NCBI GenBank assembly: GCA_938049385.1
Contig: CALIBQ010000056.1
Span: 1 to 57,216, forward strand
Source of the DNA: an uncultured Anaerolineae bacterium
GTDB lineage: Bacteria; Chloroflexota; Anaerolineae; JACIWP01
Length of the DNA: 57,216 nt
Reading direction: 5' to 3'
Shown: in pieces, positions 24,353-32,943 of the stretch
How positions within the stretch are numbered: position 1 is the stretch's first letter
How the letters are laid out: each line of letters starts with the position of its first letter
Notes under the pieces: model-generated
The model's input: the letters and a program-made list of their open reading frames with translations, nothing else
The model's database searches: none
Told to the model about the DNA's origin: nothing
Translations under genes and position numbers: made by a program

Positions 24353-25681
24353 TTACGGCGTGATGGGCAGGAAGATAGTAACAATCGCCTGATACGTCCA
24401 GAACGCGTCCAGGTACTGACCGTTCCATCCGCCCAACACATATACCGTTTTGCCGTCGCTGACGGCGGTTAGATTGCGCCATTCCCCCTCGATGGGGGTA
24501 TCGAAGCGCGTCCATTCCCCCTTTTCGACGTCATACTGCTCGTTATACGCCATATAGCTCTGCCATCCCCCGCCGATGGCGTACAGTGTCTTGCCGGCGG
24601 CGGCCAGGCCCAGCCCGCCGCGCGCCAGGGAAAGGGGAGGGCAGTCCTCCCAGGGATCCTGGCCGGCGTCGAAGGCGGCCGGCGAGAAGACTTGGCACGC
24701 GTTCAGCTCCCGCTGACCGTCAAATCCTCCCACCACATAGATGCGCTCATCCAGCACCGCCGCGCCGGCAAACGCCCGCGGCGAGGACAGGGGCGGCAGA
24801 GGCTCCCACTCGCCTTTCTCAGGGTCCAGCCGCAGGGCCGCACGGGTATACCCTTGTTCGTTGGCCCCGCCGAACAGATAGACCTTGCCGCCCCAGGCGG
24901 CCAGCGCGTAGCCGCACAGCGGCTCCGGAAGGGCCGGCCCCCGTTCCCATTGCCCCGTATCCAGGTTGTAGGTCTCGACCTCGGCGGTGATGCGGCCGTC
25001 GGGGAGAAAGCCGCCCGGTACCCAGATGCGGCCGGCGGCCACCGCCGCGGCGGCGTTGCTGACCGGCGTAGGCTTATAGGCCAGGGCGCTCCACTGCCGG
25101 CTGGCCGTGTCATAGATATCCGCGGCACCGGTGATACCGTCGTTGGTGTCGCCGGCGATGATGTAGATTTTGCCGGCGTGCCAGACGGCGGCGTGCCGGC
25201 CGCGTGCCAGGGGCATGGCCGGCTGCTGCGACCAGCGGCTGGCAGACGTATTGGTGGGAAGCAGGGGAGAGGTGATGGAGCGCTCGGCGAAGGGGCTGGC
25301 AGGCCGGCCGGCGCTGGGATAGGCACGGGAGGGAATCAGGAAGGCGATCGCCAGCACCACCACCAGGCTCGCCAGCAGGAAGATGCGCTGAGGCAGGGAG
25401 ATAGGGGCCGGGGGCGGAACCGCTGGCGCTTCCGGCGCGGCCGGCGCCGGGCCGGGCATACCCTCCAACTGTATCCAGCCCTCGCGCACCGCCAGCATGG
25501 CCGCCTCCGTGCGCGACTCCACGCCCAGCTTGTCGAAGATGTTGCGCAGATGGACTTTGACCGTGTTGACGCTGATGAACAGCTCCCGGGCGATCTGCTG
25601 GTTGCTGGCCCCTTTGGCGACCAGCGTCAGCAGTTCCAGCTCCCGTTCGCTGAGCGGTGAAGGCGAAGCGCGCTCTTCCAT
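24353..25681 (-). CDS. LuxR-type DNA-binding domain, membrane helix and Kelch propeller
   Basis: 442 residues from the ATG at 25681; an ATG at 25726 would add 15 residues and neither has a clear ribosome site. Residues 8-70 are a LuxR/GerE helix-turn-helix (LSERELELLTLVAKG, NQQIARELFISVNTVKVHL, KLGV). A Pro/Ala spacer leads to one membrane helix (98-117), then about six Kelch repeats, each with a GG turn (VYLFGGANEQGYT, IYVVGGFDGQREL, VYVLGGWNGQYLD). The likely layout is a cytoplasmic DNA-binding head and an outside propeller, that is a one-protein membrane sensor-regulator. Target genes are unknown; the divergent YYY gene is the nearest candidate. Confidence 0.88.
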   Translation of the reverse strand: MEERASPSPLSERELELLTLVAKGASNQQIARELFISVNTVKVHLRNIFDKLGVESRTEAAMLAVREGWIQLEGMPGPAPAAPEAPAVPPPAPISLPQRIFLLASLVVVLAIAFLIPSRAYPSAGRPASPFAERSITSPLLPTNTSASRWSQQPAMPLARGRHAAVWHAGKIYIIAGDTNDGITGAADIYDTASRQWSALAYKPTPVSNAAAAVAAGRIWVPGGFLPDGRITAEVETYNLDTGQWERGPALPEPLCGYALAAWGGKVYLFGGANEQGYTRAALRLDPEKGEWEPLPPLSSPRAFAGAAVLDERIYVVGGFDGQRELNACQVFSPAAFDAGQDPWEDCPPLSLARGGLGLAAAGKTLYAIGGGWQSYMAYNEQYDVEKGEWTRFDTPIEGEWRNLTAVSDGKTVYVLGGWNGQYLDAFWTYQAIVTIFLPITP

Positions 25682-25778
25682 ACCAGAATTGTCTCTTAAG
25701 TGGTATAAGGGCTTTCTCACCCACATTATCGCACGGGCAGTTCAGCGGGGCAAATTGCCCCATGCGGCGCCGGCCGAT

Positions 25779-25807
25779 TTGACCCGCTCCTATCCATCAT
25801 CTACAAT
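25779..25807 (+). promoter_or_regulatory. Promoter for the YYY membrane protein
   Basis: TTGACC, 17 bases, TACAAT, about 52 bases before the first ATG at 25859 and within the 177-base divergent region shared with the LuxR-Kelch gene. Confidence 0.7.
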
Positions 25808-25858
25808 ACGCAGGACGGCCGGCCCGGATACGGCTCGCCGGCGAAACGCTCTCTGGGC

Positions 25859-28800
25859 ATGGAGATTCACGGCATGGGGCGATACATGCACCGCTACGGT
25901 TACATCTTGCTCTTGGTGCTGGTACTGCTGGCCGCCGCCGGCTTCCGCTTCTATGAACTGCAGTGGGACCGGGAGATGGATGCCTTCCCCCACCCCGACG
26001 AACGTCATCTCGCCAATACCATGTCCCATGTGTCCCTCTCCTGGCCGCCGGACTGGCGCAACCTGCTGGACCCCGACCACAGCACGCTGAATCCCCGGCG
26101 CCTCAATCCCGAAGACCCCGCCGGCGGCCACTACGACCTGGCCTACGGTACCCTGCCGGTGTACCTCTACCGCCTCTTAGCCGTGATATTCCCCGGCGAA
26201 GGGGGACAGTACCGGCAGTTTTTCGTGGTGGGGCGCATCACCACAGCCCTACTGTCAGTGCTGACGGTCCTGCTGGTCTATCTGCTGGGGCACACCTTCT
26301 GGGGCCGGCGCGAGGGCCTGCTGGGCGAGGGCCTGCTGGGCGCGGCCCTGCTGGCGCTCAGCGTGACGCATATTCAGCTCTCCCATTTTATGACGGTGGA
26401 CATCGCCCTGACGGCGTTCGGGACGGCGGCAGTATATGCCGGCGCGCGGCTGACAGCGCGCGGCGGCTGGTGGCGCGCCCTGCTCATGGGGCTGATGGTC
26501 GGGTGCGCGGCCGCCTGCAAGGTCAGCGGCTTCACCTATGGGGCGGTCATCGCCGCCGCCGGCCTGCTGGTCCTCTTTCGTTCTGGTGACGAGCGGTTCA
26601 GCCAGCGCCTGGCAAGGGCGCTGGGGTATATGGCGATGGCCGGCCTGGGCGCGGTGCTTGCCTTCGGCACTTTCGAGTTGTATGCTTTGCTGGACCCTCA
26701 CACGTATCTGGAGGCCATCGGCCGCCAGGCCGAGATGGTGCGCGGCCAGGTGGACTGGCCGTACACCCGCCAGTACGTCAACACCCCGCCCTATCTGTAT
26801 CACCTGGAGAACCTACTGCGCTGGGGGCTGGGCTGGGCGTTGGGCACCGCCGGCCTGGCCGGCGTGCTGGCCGCAGTGGTCTATCTGGCATGGGCGATTC
26901 TACGCCGGCCGACAAGCGCGGCGAACGGCATCTGGGAAAGGGTCCAAGCGGTGACGGGACAGCCGGCGCGCTGGGGGCTGTTCTTGGTGCTGGCCTGGGC
27001 ACTGCCCTATTTCTTCCAGGTGGGCGGCTATGAGGTCAAGTTCGTGCGCTATATGGTGCCGTTGGTACCGTTCCTCTGCCTGCTGGCCGGCTGGCTGGTC
27101 GTGAGGCTGGCGGACGCGTCCGGCCGGCTGGCCGAACGTCTGCCGACGACGGCCTGGGGCCGCGCCCATCTGCCTCGGCTGGGCGCAGGATGGGCACTGG
27201 ATGGCCGGCGCTGGAGCGCTATCGCCGGCGGTCTGATCATCGCCCTGGTGCTGGTGCCCACACTGCTCTGGGCACTGGCCTTCATGAGCGTGTACGCTTA
27301 TCCTCATACCTGGTACCAAGCTTCGCGCTGGATCTATGCCAATGTGCCGGATGGGTCTGTTCTCAGCGAGGAAATCTGGGATGACTCCCTGCCGGTGAGC
27401 CTGCCGGCGGAGAAGGAAAGCCCTGGCCGGCACGGCTACCGCCATGTGGCGATGAACATGTACCATGACATGCCGCCGGAGGAGAAGCTTCAGCACATCG
27501 CCGGCGTGCTTCGCCAGGTGGACTACGTGGTGCTGGCGACGCCGCGCTTGTACGGCTCCATCCGCCGGCTCCCCTGGCGTTATCCGGTGGAAATCCGCTA
27601 TTACGAACTGCTCTTCCAGGGCCGGCTGGGTTTTGAGCTGGCCTATTCCGCCATGTCCTACCCGCGGCTGTGGGGGAAAGGGTTCCCCGACGATGCCGCC
27701 GACGAGAGCTTCAGCGTCTACGACCATCCCAAAGTGCTGATCTTCCGCAAGGTGCGCGACCTGAGCGAGGAGGAGTTCCGCTCCCTTTTTGCCGGCGCAC
27801 TGGGGTCTACCCCGCTGGTGCGGCGAGATGTGAAGGAACCACCGATCGAACTGCCGATGCCGGCGTACCGCAAATCCTTGATGCTGGACCAGCCGGTGGA
27901 TGAACTGCCGGCGGTGCATGATTGGGCGTGGAACCCGCTGGCCAATGCCGGCACCCTGCCGGCGGTGCTGGTCTGGCTGGTCATGCTGATGCTGGTGGGG
28001 CTGGCCGGCTGGCCGCTGGCGGCCCTGCTCTTCCCCGATATGCCCGGGCGGGGATACGGCCTGGCGCGGGTACTGGGCCTGTTGGTGGCGGCGTACCTGT
28101 GCTGGTTGGCCGCCAGCCTGCGGCTGTGGAAGTACACGGCCGGTTCTGCCTGGCTTGCGCTGGCCTTGGTATTCGCCCTCGGATGGGCGCTTTTCCGTTG
28201 GCGCCGGCTGGACGTGCGGGAGCTGTGGCGCCGGCACCGGCGGGAGGTGCTCTTCAACGAGGCCGCTTTCCTGGCCGGCTTCGGCGCGTTCCTGCTCCTG
28301 CGCCTGCTCAATCCCGACCTGTGGCATCCCCTGCGGGGCGGCGAGAAGCCGATGGAGTTCGGCTTCCTGAACGCCATCCTGCGCAGTGCCTGGATGCCGC
28401 CGTATGACCCCTTCTTTTCCGACGGCTACATCAACTATTACTATTACGGCCTGTTCGCTGTCTCGACGCTCATCAAGCTGGCCGGCGTGCGCTCCTCCAT
28501 CGGGTTCAACCTGCTCATCCCCACGCTGGCCGGCCTGACGACCAGCGGGGCCTTCGTGCTGGGGTGGACGCTGACGGGCCGGCGGCGTTTCGGCGCCGCC
28601 GCGGCCGGCTTTGTCGCCTTCATCGGCAACCTGGCCGGCGCTTTCCCCATCCGCGGCTACGGCGGCCTGCCAGAAGTGGCCCAGGCCCTGCGGAGCCTGG
28701 CGGATGTGCAACGGCAGGGGAACCTGGCCGGCATCCTGCAGGGATTGGGCCGCTGGATCGCCGGCACGCCTCTGCCACTGCGCACCGACTGGTTCTGGGA

Positions 28801-31093
28801 TGCCTCGCGCGCCCACGGAGCTTATGAGAACACTATCACGGAGTTCCCCTTCTTCAGCTTTCTGTTTGCGGACCTGCACCCGCATGTCATCAGCCTGCCC
28901 TTTGCCATCCTTCTCATCGCCTTGCTGGTGAGCCTGGTGCGCTCGATCAGGAAGGAGGGGACGGATGAGCGGCCGCCGCTGGTGCTGGCACTGCCGGCCG
29001 CGGCCTGGGCGCTGGGCACTATGGCGGTCAACAACGCTTGGGATTTCCCGGTCTATCTGGCGCTGACCGCCGGCGCTTTATTGCTGGCGCACTGGGCCGC
29101 TGACGCGCGCTTCGCCGGCCGGCGCCTCCCCGCGGCCATTCTCGCATCCGCGCTGGGTGCCGGCCTGCTGGGAGCGGCGGGCCTGGCCTGTTACGCGCCC
29201 TTTTTCACTTATTTCCAGGCCTTTGTGCACGGCCTGGGGCAGGTGACGTATCCCACCGAGGTCAATTACTACCTCGGCATGTTCGGTTTCTTCCTGTATC
29301 CGTTGGCGGCGCTGGCCGCCGGCACGGCGGCGCGGCTTTGGCGCTGGTGGCAGGCGGAGGGACGCCAGCGCGCGCGTGCTGTTGCGGCCCTGCCGGCGGA
29401 GAGCGTCATCGGCCACGGGGCGCTGTACCTGGAGGAGGAGCTGGACGAGTTCTATGAGGCGGTCTCGAACGGCCGGCTGACCCCCGCCAGCCAGGGACTG
29501 GCGGAACCCCCGGAGCCGGAGGGGCGCTGGCCGGCGTTCCGCTTCTCTGGGTGGTGGATTGCCGCGCTGGCGGTGCCGGTGATATCGGCCGCGATTCTGC
29601 CGCTCGTGTACGGCCGGCTGAACGAACTGCAGGTCCTCACCTTTATCATCATCGGCGAGCTGGCACTGGGCGCCTTGTGGTTGTCAGCGCGGCATGATCT
29701 GCTCACCGAGGAGCGGATGTCGGCCCTGCTGATGCTGATGGGTCTGCTCATCTCGCTGGGGGTGGAATTCGTGTATGTCCGAGACCATCTGGGCGGCACC
29801 TGGTACCGCATGAACACCATCTTCAAGTTCTACATCCAGGCCTGGGTGCTGTTCGCCGTCGGCGCGGCGGGCCTGCTGGCAGTGGTGGTGCGCCGGCTGG
29901 CCGGCCGTGCCTCGTTCCTGCAAGGGGTATGGTGGGCCGGCTTCGGCTTCCTCCTGGCGCTTTCCCTGGTCTATCCCGTTTTCGGCGCCTATACCCGGGT
30001 GCATGACCGCTTCCCGGTCTCTCCGCCCATCGGCACGCTGGACGGCCAGGCCTATATGCAGACGGCGGAGTACGTTTGGGAAGGGCATCCCATCTTTATG
30101 GCGCCAGATTATGATGCCATCCGCTGGCTGGAGGAGCATGTCGAGGGCACGCCAGTGATCCTGCAGGCGCCGTGGGAGTTTTACCGCGCCAACGGCGTGC
30201 GCATCGCCTGGAACACCGGCTTTCCGACGGTCATCAATCCCCTGCATGAGAACGAACAGCGCTACCCGGAGCTGATTCCCGAGCGGGAGCGGGATGTGCA
30301 CCGCATCTACAGCGAGAGGGACCCGAATGCCATCCTGCCCCTGCTGGGCAAATATCATGTGGGGTACATTTATGTCGGTCCCTTTGAGCGGGCGGTGTAT
30401 CCCGCGGAAGGGCTGGCCAAGTTCGCCGGCCTGGTCGGCTCCGTGCTCGATCTGGTCTATGACAGCGGCGAGGTGCAGATGTACGCGGTGCGCCGGCAGG
30501 AGCTGGGGATGGGAGCGCCGGCCGCCGTCCCCCTGGCCCTGCCCACAGTCTCGCCGGCGCAGGAAGAGCGGCGCGTCCAGGCGGAGCTGGAGCGTCTGCG
30601 CCGGCTGGCCGATGCCAACCCATCGGATGCCGGCCTGCAGTTCGAGTTGGGCAACCGCCTGCGCCAGCTCGGCCGGTATGACGAGGCGGTGCAGGTCTTC
30701 CGGCGTTCGCTTCAACATCATCCTGAAGATGTGGCCATGTACCACACCCTGGGGGACACGTATCAGGAGATGGGCCGGCCGGACGAGGCCCTTCAGCAGT
30801 ACCAGGCCGCGGTGGCCGCCGCGCCGCAAAACCCGGCGGCCCACAACAAGCTGGGCATGGCCTTGCGCGACCGGGGGCGCTACGAAGAGGCGGAGGCGGC
30901 CTTCCGCCAGGCTATCGCAGTGGCCCCCGAGTTTGCCGAAGCCTATTATCACCTGGGAGAAGTGCTGGAAGACATGGGGCGCAGGGAGGAGGCCGGCGAT
31001 ATGTACCGCCGGCTGTTGGAGCTGGCGCCCAACAGCGATTGGGGCTTGCGTGCCGCGGAGAGGCTGCGCGCTCTGGGGCAGGCCGGCCAATAG
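25859..31093 (+). CDS. Giant membrane protein: glycosyltransferase-39-like, YYY/DUF2298 and TPR domains
   Basis: 1744 residues. The first 650 resemble lipid-carrier-dependent glycosyltransferases of the PMT/ArnT type: a first helix, then an acidic loop (PHPDERH) and many helices. From about 690 to 1530 is a DUF2298 domain, the Chloroflexi/Archaea YYY family; the naming motif is NYYYYG (860-863 are four Tyr). From about 1565 to 1744 are four TPR repeats. Function of the YYY domain is unknown; the fusion suggests transfer of a sugar outside the membrane with a TPR docking end. The first ATG is used; internal ATGs at codons 6 and 10 are possible. Confidence 0.88.
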   Translation: MEIHGMGRYMHRYGYILLLVLVLLAAAGFRFYELQWDREMDAFPHPDERHLANTMSHVSLSWPPDWRNLLDPDHSTLNPRRLNPEDPAGGHYDLAYGTLPVYLYRLLAVIFPGEGGQYRQFFVVGRITTALLSVLTVLLVYLLGHTFWGRREGLLGEGLLGAALLALSVTHIQLSHFMTVDIALTAFGTAAVYAGARLTARGGWWRALLMGLMVGCAAACKVSGFTYGAVIAAAGLLVLFRSGDERFSQRLARALGYMAMAGLGAVLAFGTFELYALLDPHTYLEAIGRQAEMVRGQVDWPYTRQYVNTPPYLYHLENLLRWGLGWALGTAGLAGVLAAVVYLAWAILRRPTSAANGIWERVQAVTGQPARWGLFLVLAWALPYFFQVGGYEVKFVRYMVPLVPFLCLLAGWLVVRLADASGRLAERLPTTAWGRAHLPRLGAGWALDGRRWSAIAGGLIIALVLVPTLLWALAFMSVYAYPHTWYQASRWIYANVPDGSVLSEEIWDDSLPVSLPAEKESPGRHGYRHVAMNMYHDMPPEEKLQHIAGVLRQVDYVVLATPRLYGSIRRLPWRYPVEIRYYELLFQGRLGFELAYSAMSYPRLWGKGFPDDAADESFSVYDHPKVLIFRKVRDLSEEEFRSLFAGALGSTPLVRRDVKEPPIELPMPAYRKSLMLDQPVDELPAVHDWAWNPLANAGTLPAVLVWLVMLMLVGLAGWPLAALLFPDMPGRGYGLARVLGLLVAAYLCWLAASLRLWKYTAGSAWLALALVFALGWALFRWRRLDVRELWRRHRREVLFNEAAFLAGFGAFLLLRLLNPDLWHPLRGGEKPMEFGFLNAILRSAWMPPYDPFFSDGYINYYYYGLFAVSTLIKLAGVRSSIGFNLLIPTLAGLTTSGAFVLGWTLTGRRRFGAAAAGFVAFIGNLAGAFPIRGYGGLPEVAQALRSLADVQRQGNLAGILQGLGRWIAGTPLPLRTDWFWDASRAHGAYENTITEFPFFSFLFADLHPHVISLPFAILLIALLVSLVRSIRKEGTDERPPLVLALPAAAWALGTMAVNNAWDFPVYLALTAGALLLAHWAADARFAGRRLPAAILASALGAGLLGAAGLACYAPFFTYFQAFVHGLGQVTYPTEVNYYLGMFGFFLYPLAALAAGTAARLWRWWQAEGRQRARAVAALPAESVIGHGALYLEEELDEFYEAVSNGRLTPASQGLAEPPEPEGRWPAFRFSGWWIAALAVPVISAAILPLVYGRLNELQVLTFIIIGELALGALWLSARHDLLTEERMSALLMLMGLLISLGVEFVYVRDHLGGTWYRMNTIFKFYIQAWVLFAVGAAGLLAVVVRRLAGRASFLQGVWWAGFGFLLALSLVYPVFGAYTRVHDRFPVSPPIGTLDGQAYMQTAEYVWEGHPIFMAPDYDAIRWLEEHVEGTPVILQAPWEFYRANGVRIAWNTGFPTVINPLHENEQRYPELIPERERDVHRIYSERDPNAILPLLGKYHVGYIYVGPFERAVYPAEGLAKFAGLVGSVLDLVYDSGEVQMYAVRRQELGMGAPAAVPLALPTVSPAQEERRVQAELERLRRLADANPSDAGLQFELGNRLRQLGRYDEAVQVFRRSLQHHPEDVAMYHTLGDTYQEMGRPDEALQQYQAAVAAAPQNPAAHNKLGMALRDRGRYEEAEAAFRQAIAVAPEFAEAYYHLGEVLEDMGRREEAGDMYRRLLELAPNSDWGLRAAERLRALGQAGQ

Positions 31094-31120
31094 AACTACC
31101 GGGGCGGCGAGGAGAACGTT

Positions 31121-31852
31121 ATGAGGTGGTCCGCGTTCAGTGCATGGTTGGAGATCACGGCCCGAATATTCGAGGGCTTTGATGTGCGGGAAGATTTTGC
31201 GCCGGCATGGATGCAGAACCCGTATACCGGCCGGCGGCTGAAGCTTGACCGCTATTACCCGGAGCTGGGCATCGCCCTGCGCTTCGTCGGAGGCATGCGC
31301 ACCCAGAACCGGCGCATCAGCGATGAGGAAGCGGAAGAGGAGGAGAACCGCGACGCGGTGCGCGAGTGGCTGTGCCGGCGGCAGGGAGTAACGCTGGTAC
31401 GGATTGACCCGGAACACCCCGACCCGCGCCAGCAGGTAGGTTATCTGCGTGCTGCGCTCAGCCGCACCTCGCGCGTTCTGGCGCAAAGTGATATGCCGCT
31501 GGAGTACAAGCAGGGGCTGGCGCCGCGCATTGCGGAGGCACGCCGGCGCTGTGATGAGATCGCCCGCCGGCTGTCCCAGCCGGAGGACCTGCAGATGTTC
31601 GCCGAGCTGTGGCAGGACCGGCAGTACGCGGCGCTGGCCGCTTCCACGGCGGAGCCGGCGCGGGCGGAGGCGGCTGATATCGCGGCGCAGTACACGGCCG
31701 GCATGGCGGTGCACCACACTGTCTTCGGGCCTGGGGTGGTGGAGAAAATACTGCCGGAGAAAGGCGATGTGCGGGTGGTGGTGCGCTTCGATGATGGACA
31801 GGTGCGGCAGTTCCTGGCCAGCCTGGTGGGCGACAAGCTCCTGCCGGCGTGA
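31121..31852 (+). CDS. Nuclease-fold-like protein with C-terminal Tudor-like domain
   Basis: 243 residues; not a recognised family. Residues 30-95 resemble restriction-endonuclease-fold proteins: LKLDRYYPELGIALRFVGG, then RDAVREWLCRRQGVTLVRID. The usual acidic residue after the second strand is replaced (ALRF instead of AIEF), so activity is doubtful. The last 55 residues (MAVHHTVFGPGVVEKI, VVVRFDDGQVRQFLASLVGDKL) match the Tudor-like tail of UvrD/PcrA helicases, which contacts RNA polymerase or nucleic acid. It starts 27 bases after the YYY gene and probably shares its transcript. Confidence 0.65.
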   Translation: MRWSAFSAWLEITARIFEGFDVREDFAPAWMQNPYTGRRLKLDRYYPELGIALRFVGGMRTQNRRISDEEAEEEENRDAVREWLCRRQGVTLVRIDPEHPDPRQQVGYLRAALSRTSRVLAQSDMPLEYKQGLAPRIAEARRRCDEIARRLSQPEDLQMFAELWQDRQYAALAASTAEPARAEAADIAAQYTAGMAVHHTVFGPGVVEKILPEKGDVRVVVRFDDGQVRQFLASLVGDKLLPA

Positions 31853-31954
31853 GCGGAATCGGACCGAGGAGATGTTCTCTTCACGATTGGAAAAGTTAAG
31901 CAGACAAGCCAGGGTCCTATATAGCGGATTTTTTCACTATTTGCGGCGCCCATT

Positions 31955-31983
31955 TTGACAAGAAACGCGAGGGGGGCTATAAT
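31955..31983 (+). promoter_or_regulatory. Consensus promoter of the nuo operon
   Basis: TTGACA, exactly 17 bases, TATAAT: a full match to the housekeeping sigma consensus, about 70 bases before nuoA. No other strong promoter was seen before the end of nuoN. Confidence 0.9.
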
Positions 31984-32052
31984 CGTCCGTGTCTTGTTCT
32001 ATCCACAGGGAAGGCACGCGATAGCGACGGATTCCCGTTCAGGAGCGTCGTC

Positions 32053-32412
32053 ATGCCGATCGATTACCTGCCGATTCTCATTCTGGTTATCTTCGCCACA
32101 GGATTTGCCGCCATTGCGCTGATTGTCCCGATGTTTATTGGCCCGCGCAAGCCGGCGAAGAACAAGCTGTACACCTATGAGGCCGGCAAAATACCCTTCG
32201 TCAGTCCATGGGAAAAGCGCATCTCCATCAAGTACTACGTTACCGCTGTGCTGTTCCTCCTCTTCGACGTAGAGGTGTTGTTCCTATATCCCTGGGCGGT
32301 GGTGCTCAAGCAGTTAAAGCTCTTCGGCCTGATTGAGATGGCCGTTTTCCTCCTTATTCTCCTGGTAGGCTACATCTACGTGTGGCGTAAGGGGGCATTT
32401 GAATGGGAATAG
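32053..32412 (+). CDS. nuoA: NADH-quinone oxidoreductase subunit A
   Basis: 119 residues with three membrane helices and the conserved loop [13 protein letters not shown], where most homologues have YECG; the Cys is an Ala here. It belongs to the membrane arm of complex I next to the quinone tunnel. First gene of the nuo operon; the end overlaps nuoB by 10 bases. Confidence 0.96.
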   Translation: MPIDYLPILILVIFATGFAAIALIVPMFIGPRKPAKNKLYTYEAGKIPFVSPWEKRISIKYYVTAVLFLLFDVEVLFLYPWAVVLKQLKLFGLIEMAVFLLILLVGYIYVWRKGAFEWE

Positions 32413-32882
32413 AGACGAAGCTCGGCGATACGGTCATCGCAACCTCGCTGGAATGGCTGGTCAACTGGGCGCGCAAGTATTCGGTGTGGCCGCTGACCGC
32501 CGGCCTGGCCTGCTGTGCCATTGAAATGATGGCCGCCGGCGGCCCCCGCTTCGATATCAGCCGCTTCGGTGCAGAGGTCTTCCGACCCTCCCCCCGCCAA
32601 CCTGACCTGCTCATTGTCTCGGGCCGTGTCTCCCAGAAAATGGCCCCGGTGGTCAAGCGCCTCTACGAACACCTGGCTGAACCCAAATGGGTCATCGCCA
32701 TGGGCGCCTGCGCCAGCAGCGGCGGCATGTTCAACAATTACGCCGTCATCCAGGGCGTGGATAAGATCATCCCGGTGGATGTCTACATCCCAGGCTGTCC
32801 ACCGCGTCCGGAGGCTCTGCTCTACGGCCTGACCCTGCTCCAGAAAAAGATCGAGAAAGATCGCTTCAAGGATTACGCGTAA
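32403..32882 (+). CDS. nuoB: NADH-quinone oxidoreductase subunit B
   Basis: 159 residues. It carries the terminal [4Fe-4S] cluster N2 that reduces quinone. All four ligands are visible: the tandem Cys37-Cys38 ([10 protein letters not shown]), Cys103 (MGACASSGG) and Cys132 (IPGCPPRPE). Peripheral arm of complex I, membrane-side. Translation is coupled to nuoA by overlap. Confidence 0.98.
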   Translation: MGIETKLGDTVIATSLEWLVNWARKYSVWPLTAGLACCAIEMMAAGGPRFDISRFGAEVFRPSPRQPDLLIVSGRVSQKMAPVVKRLYEHLAEPKWVIAMGACASSGGMFNNYAVIQGVDKIIPVDVYIPGCPPRPEALLYGLTLLQKKIEKDRFKDYA

Positions 32883-32943
32883 TCGGTTGCCGCCATTGGC
32901 ATGTTTGTCCGTTCACCATCACAGCGGTCGGTAAGGAATGGGC

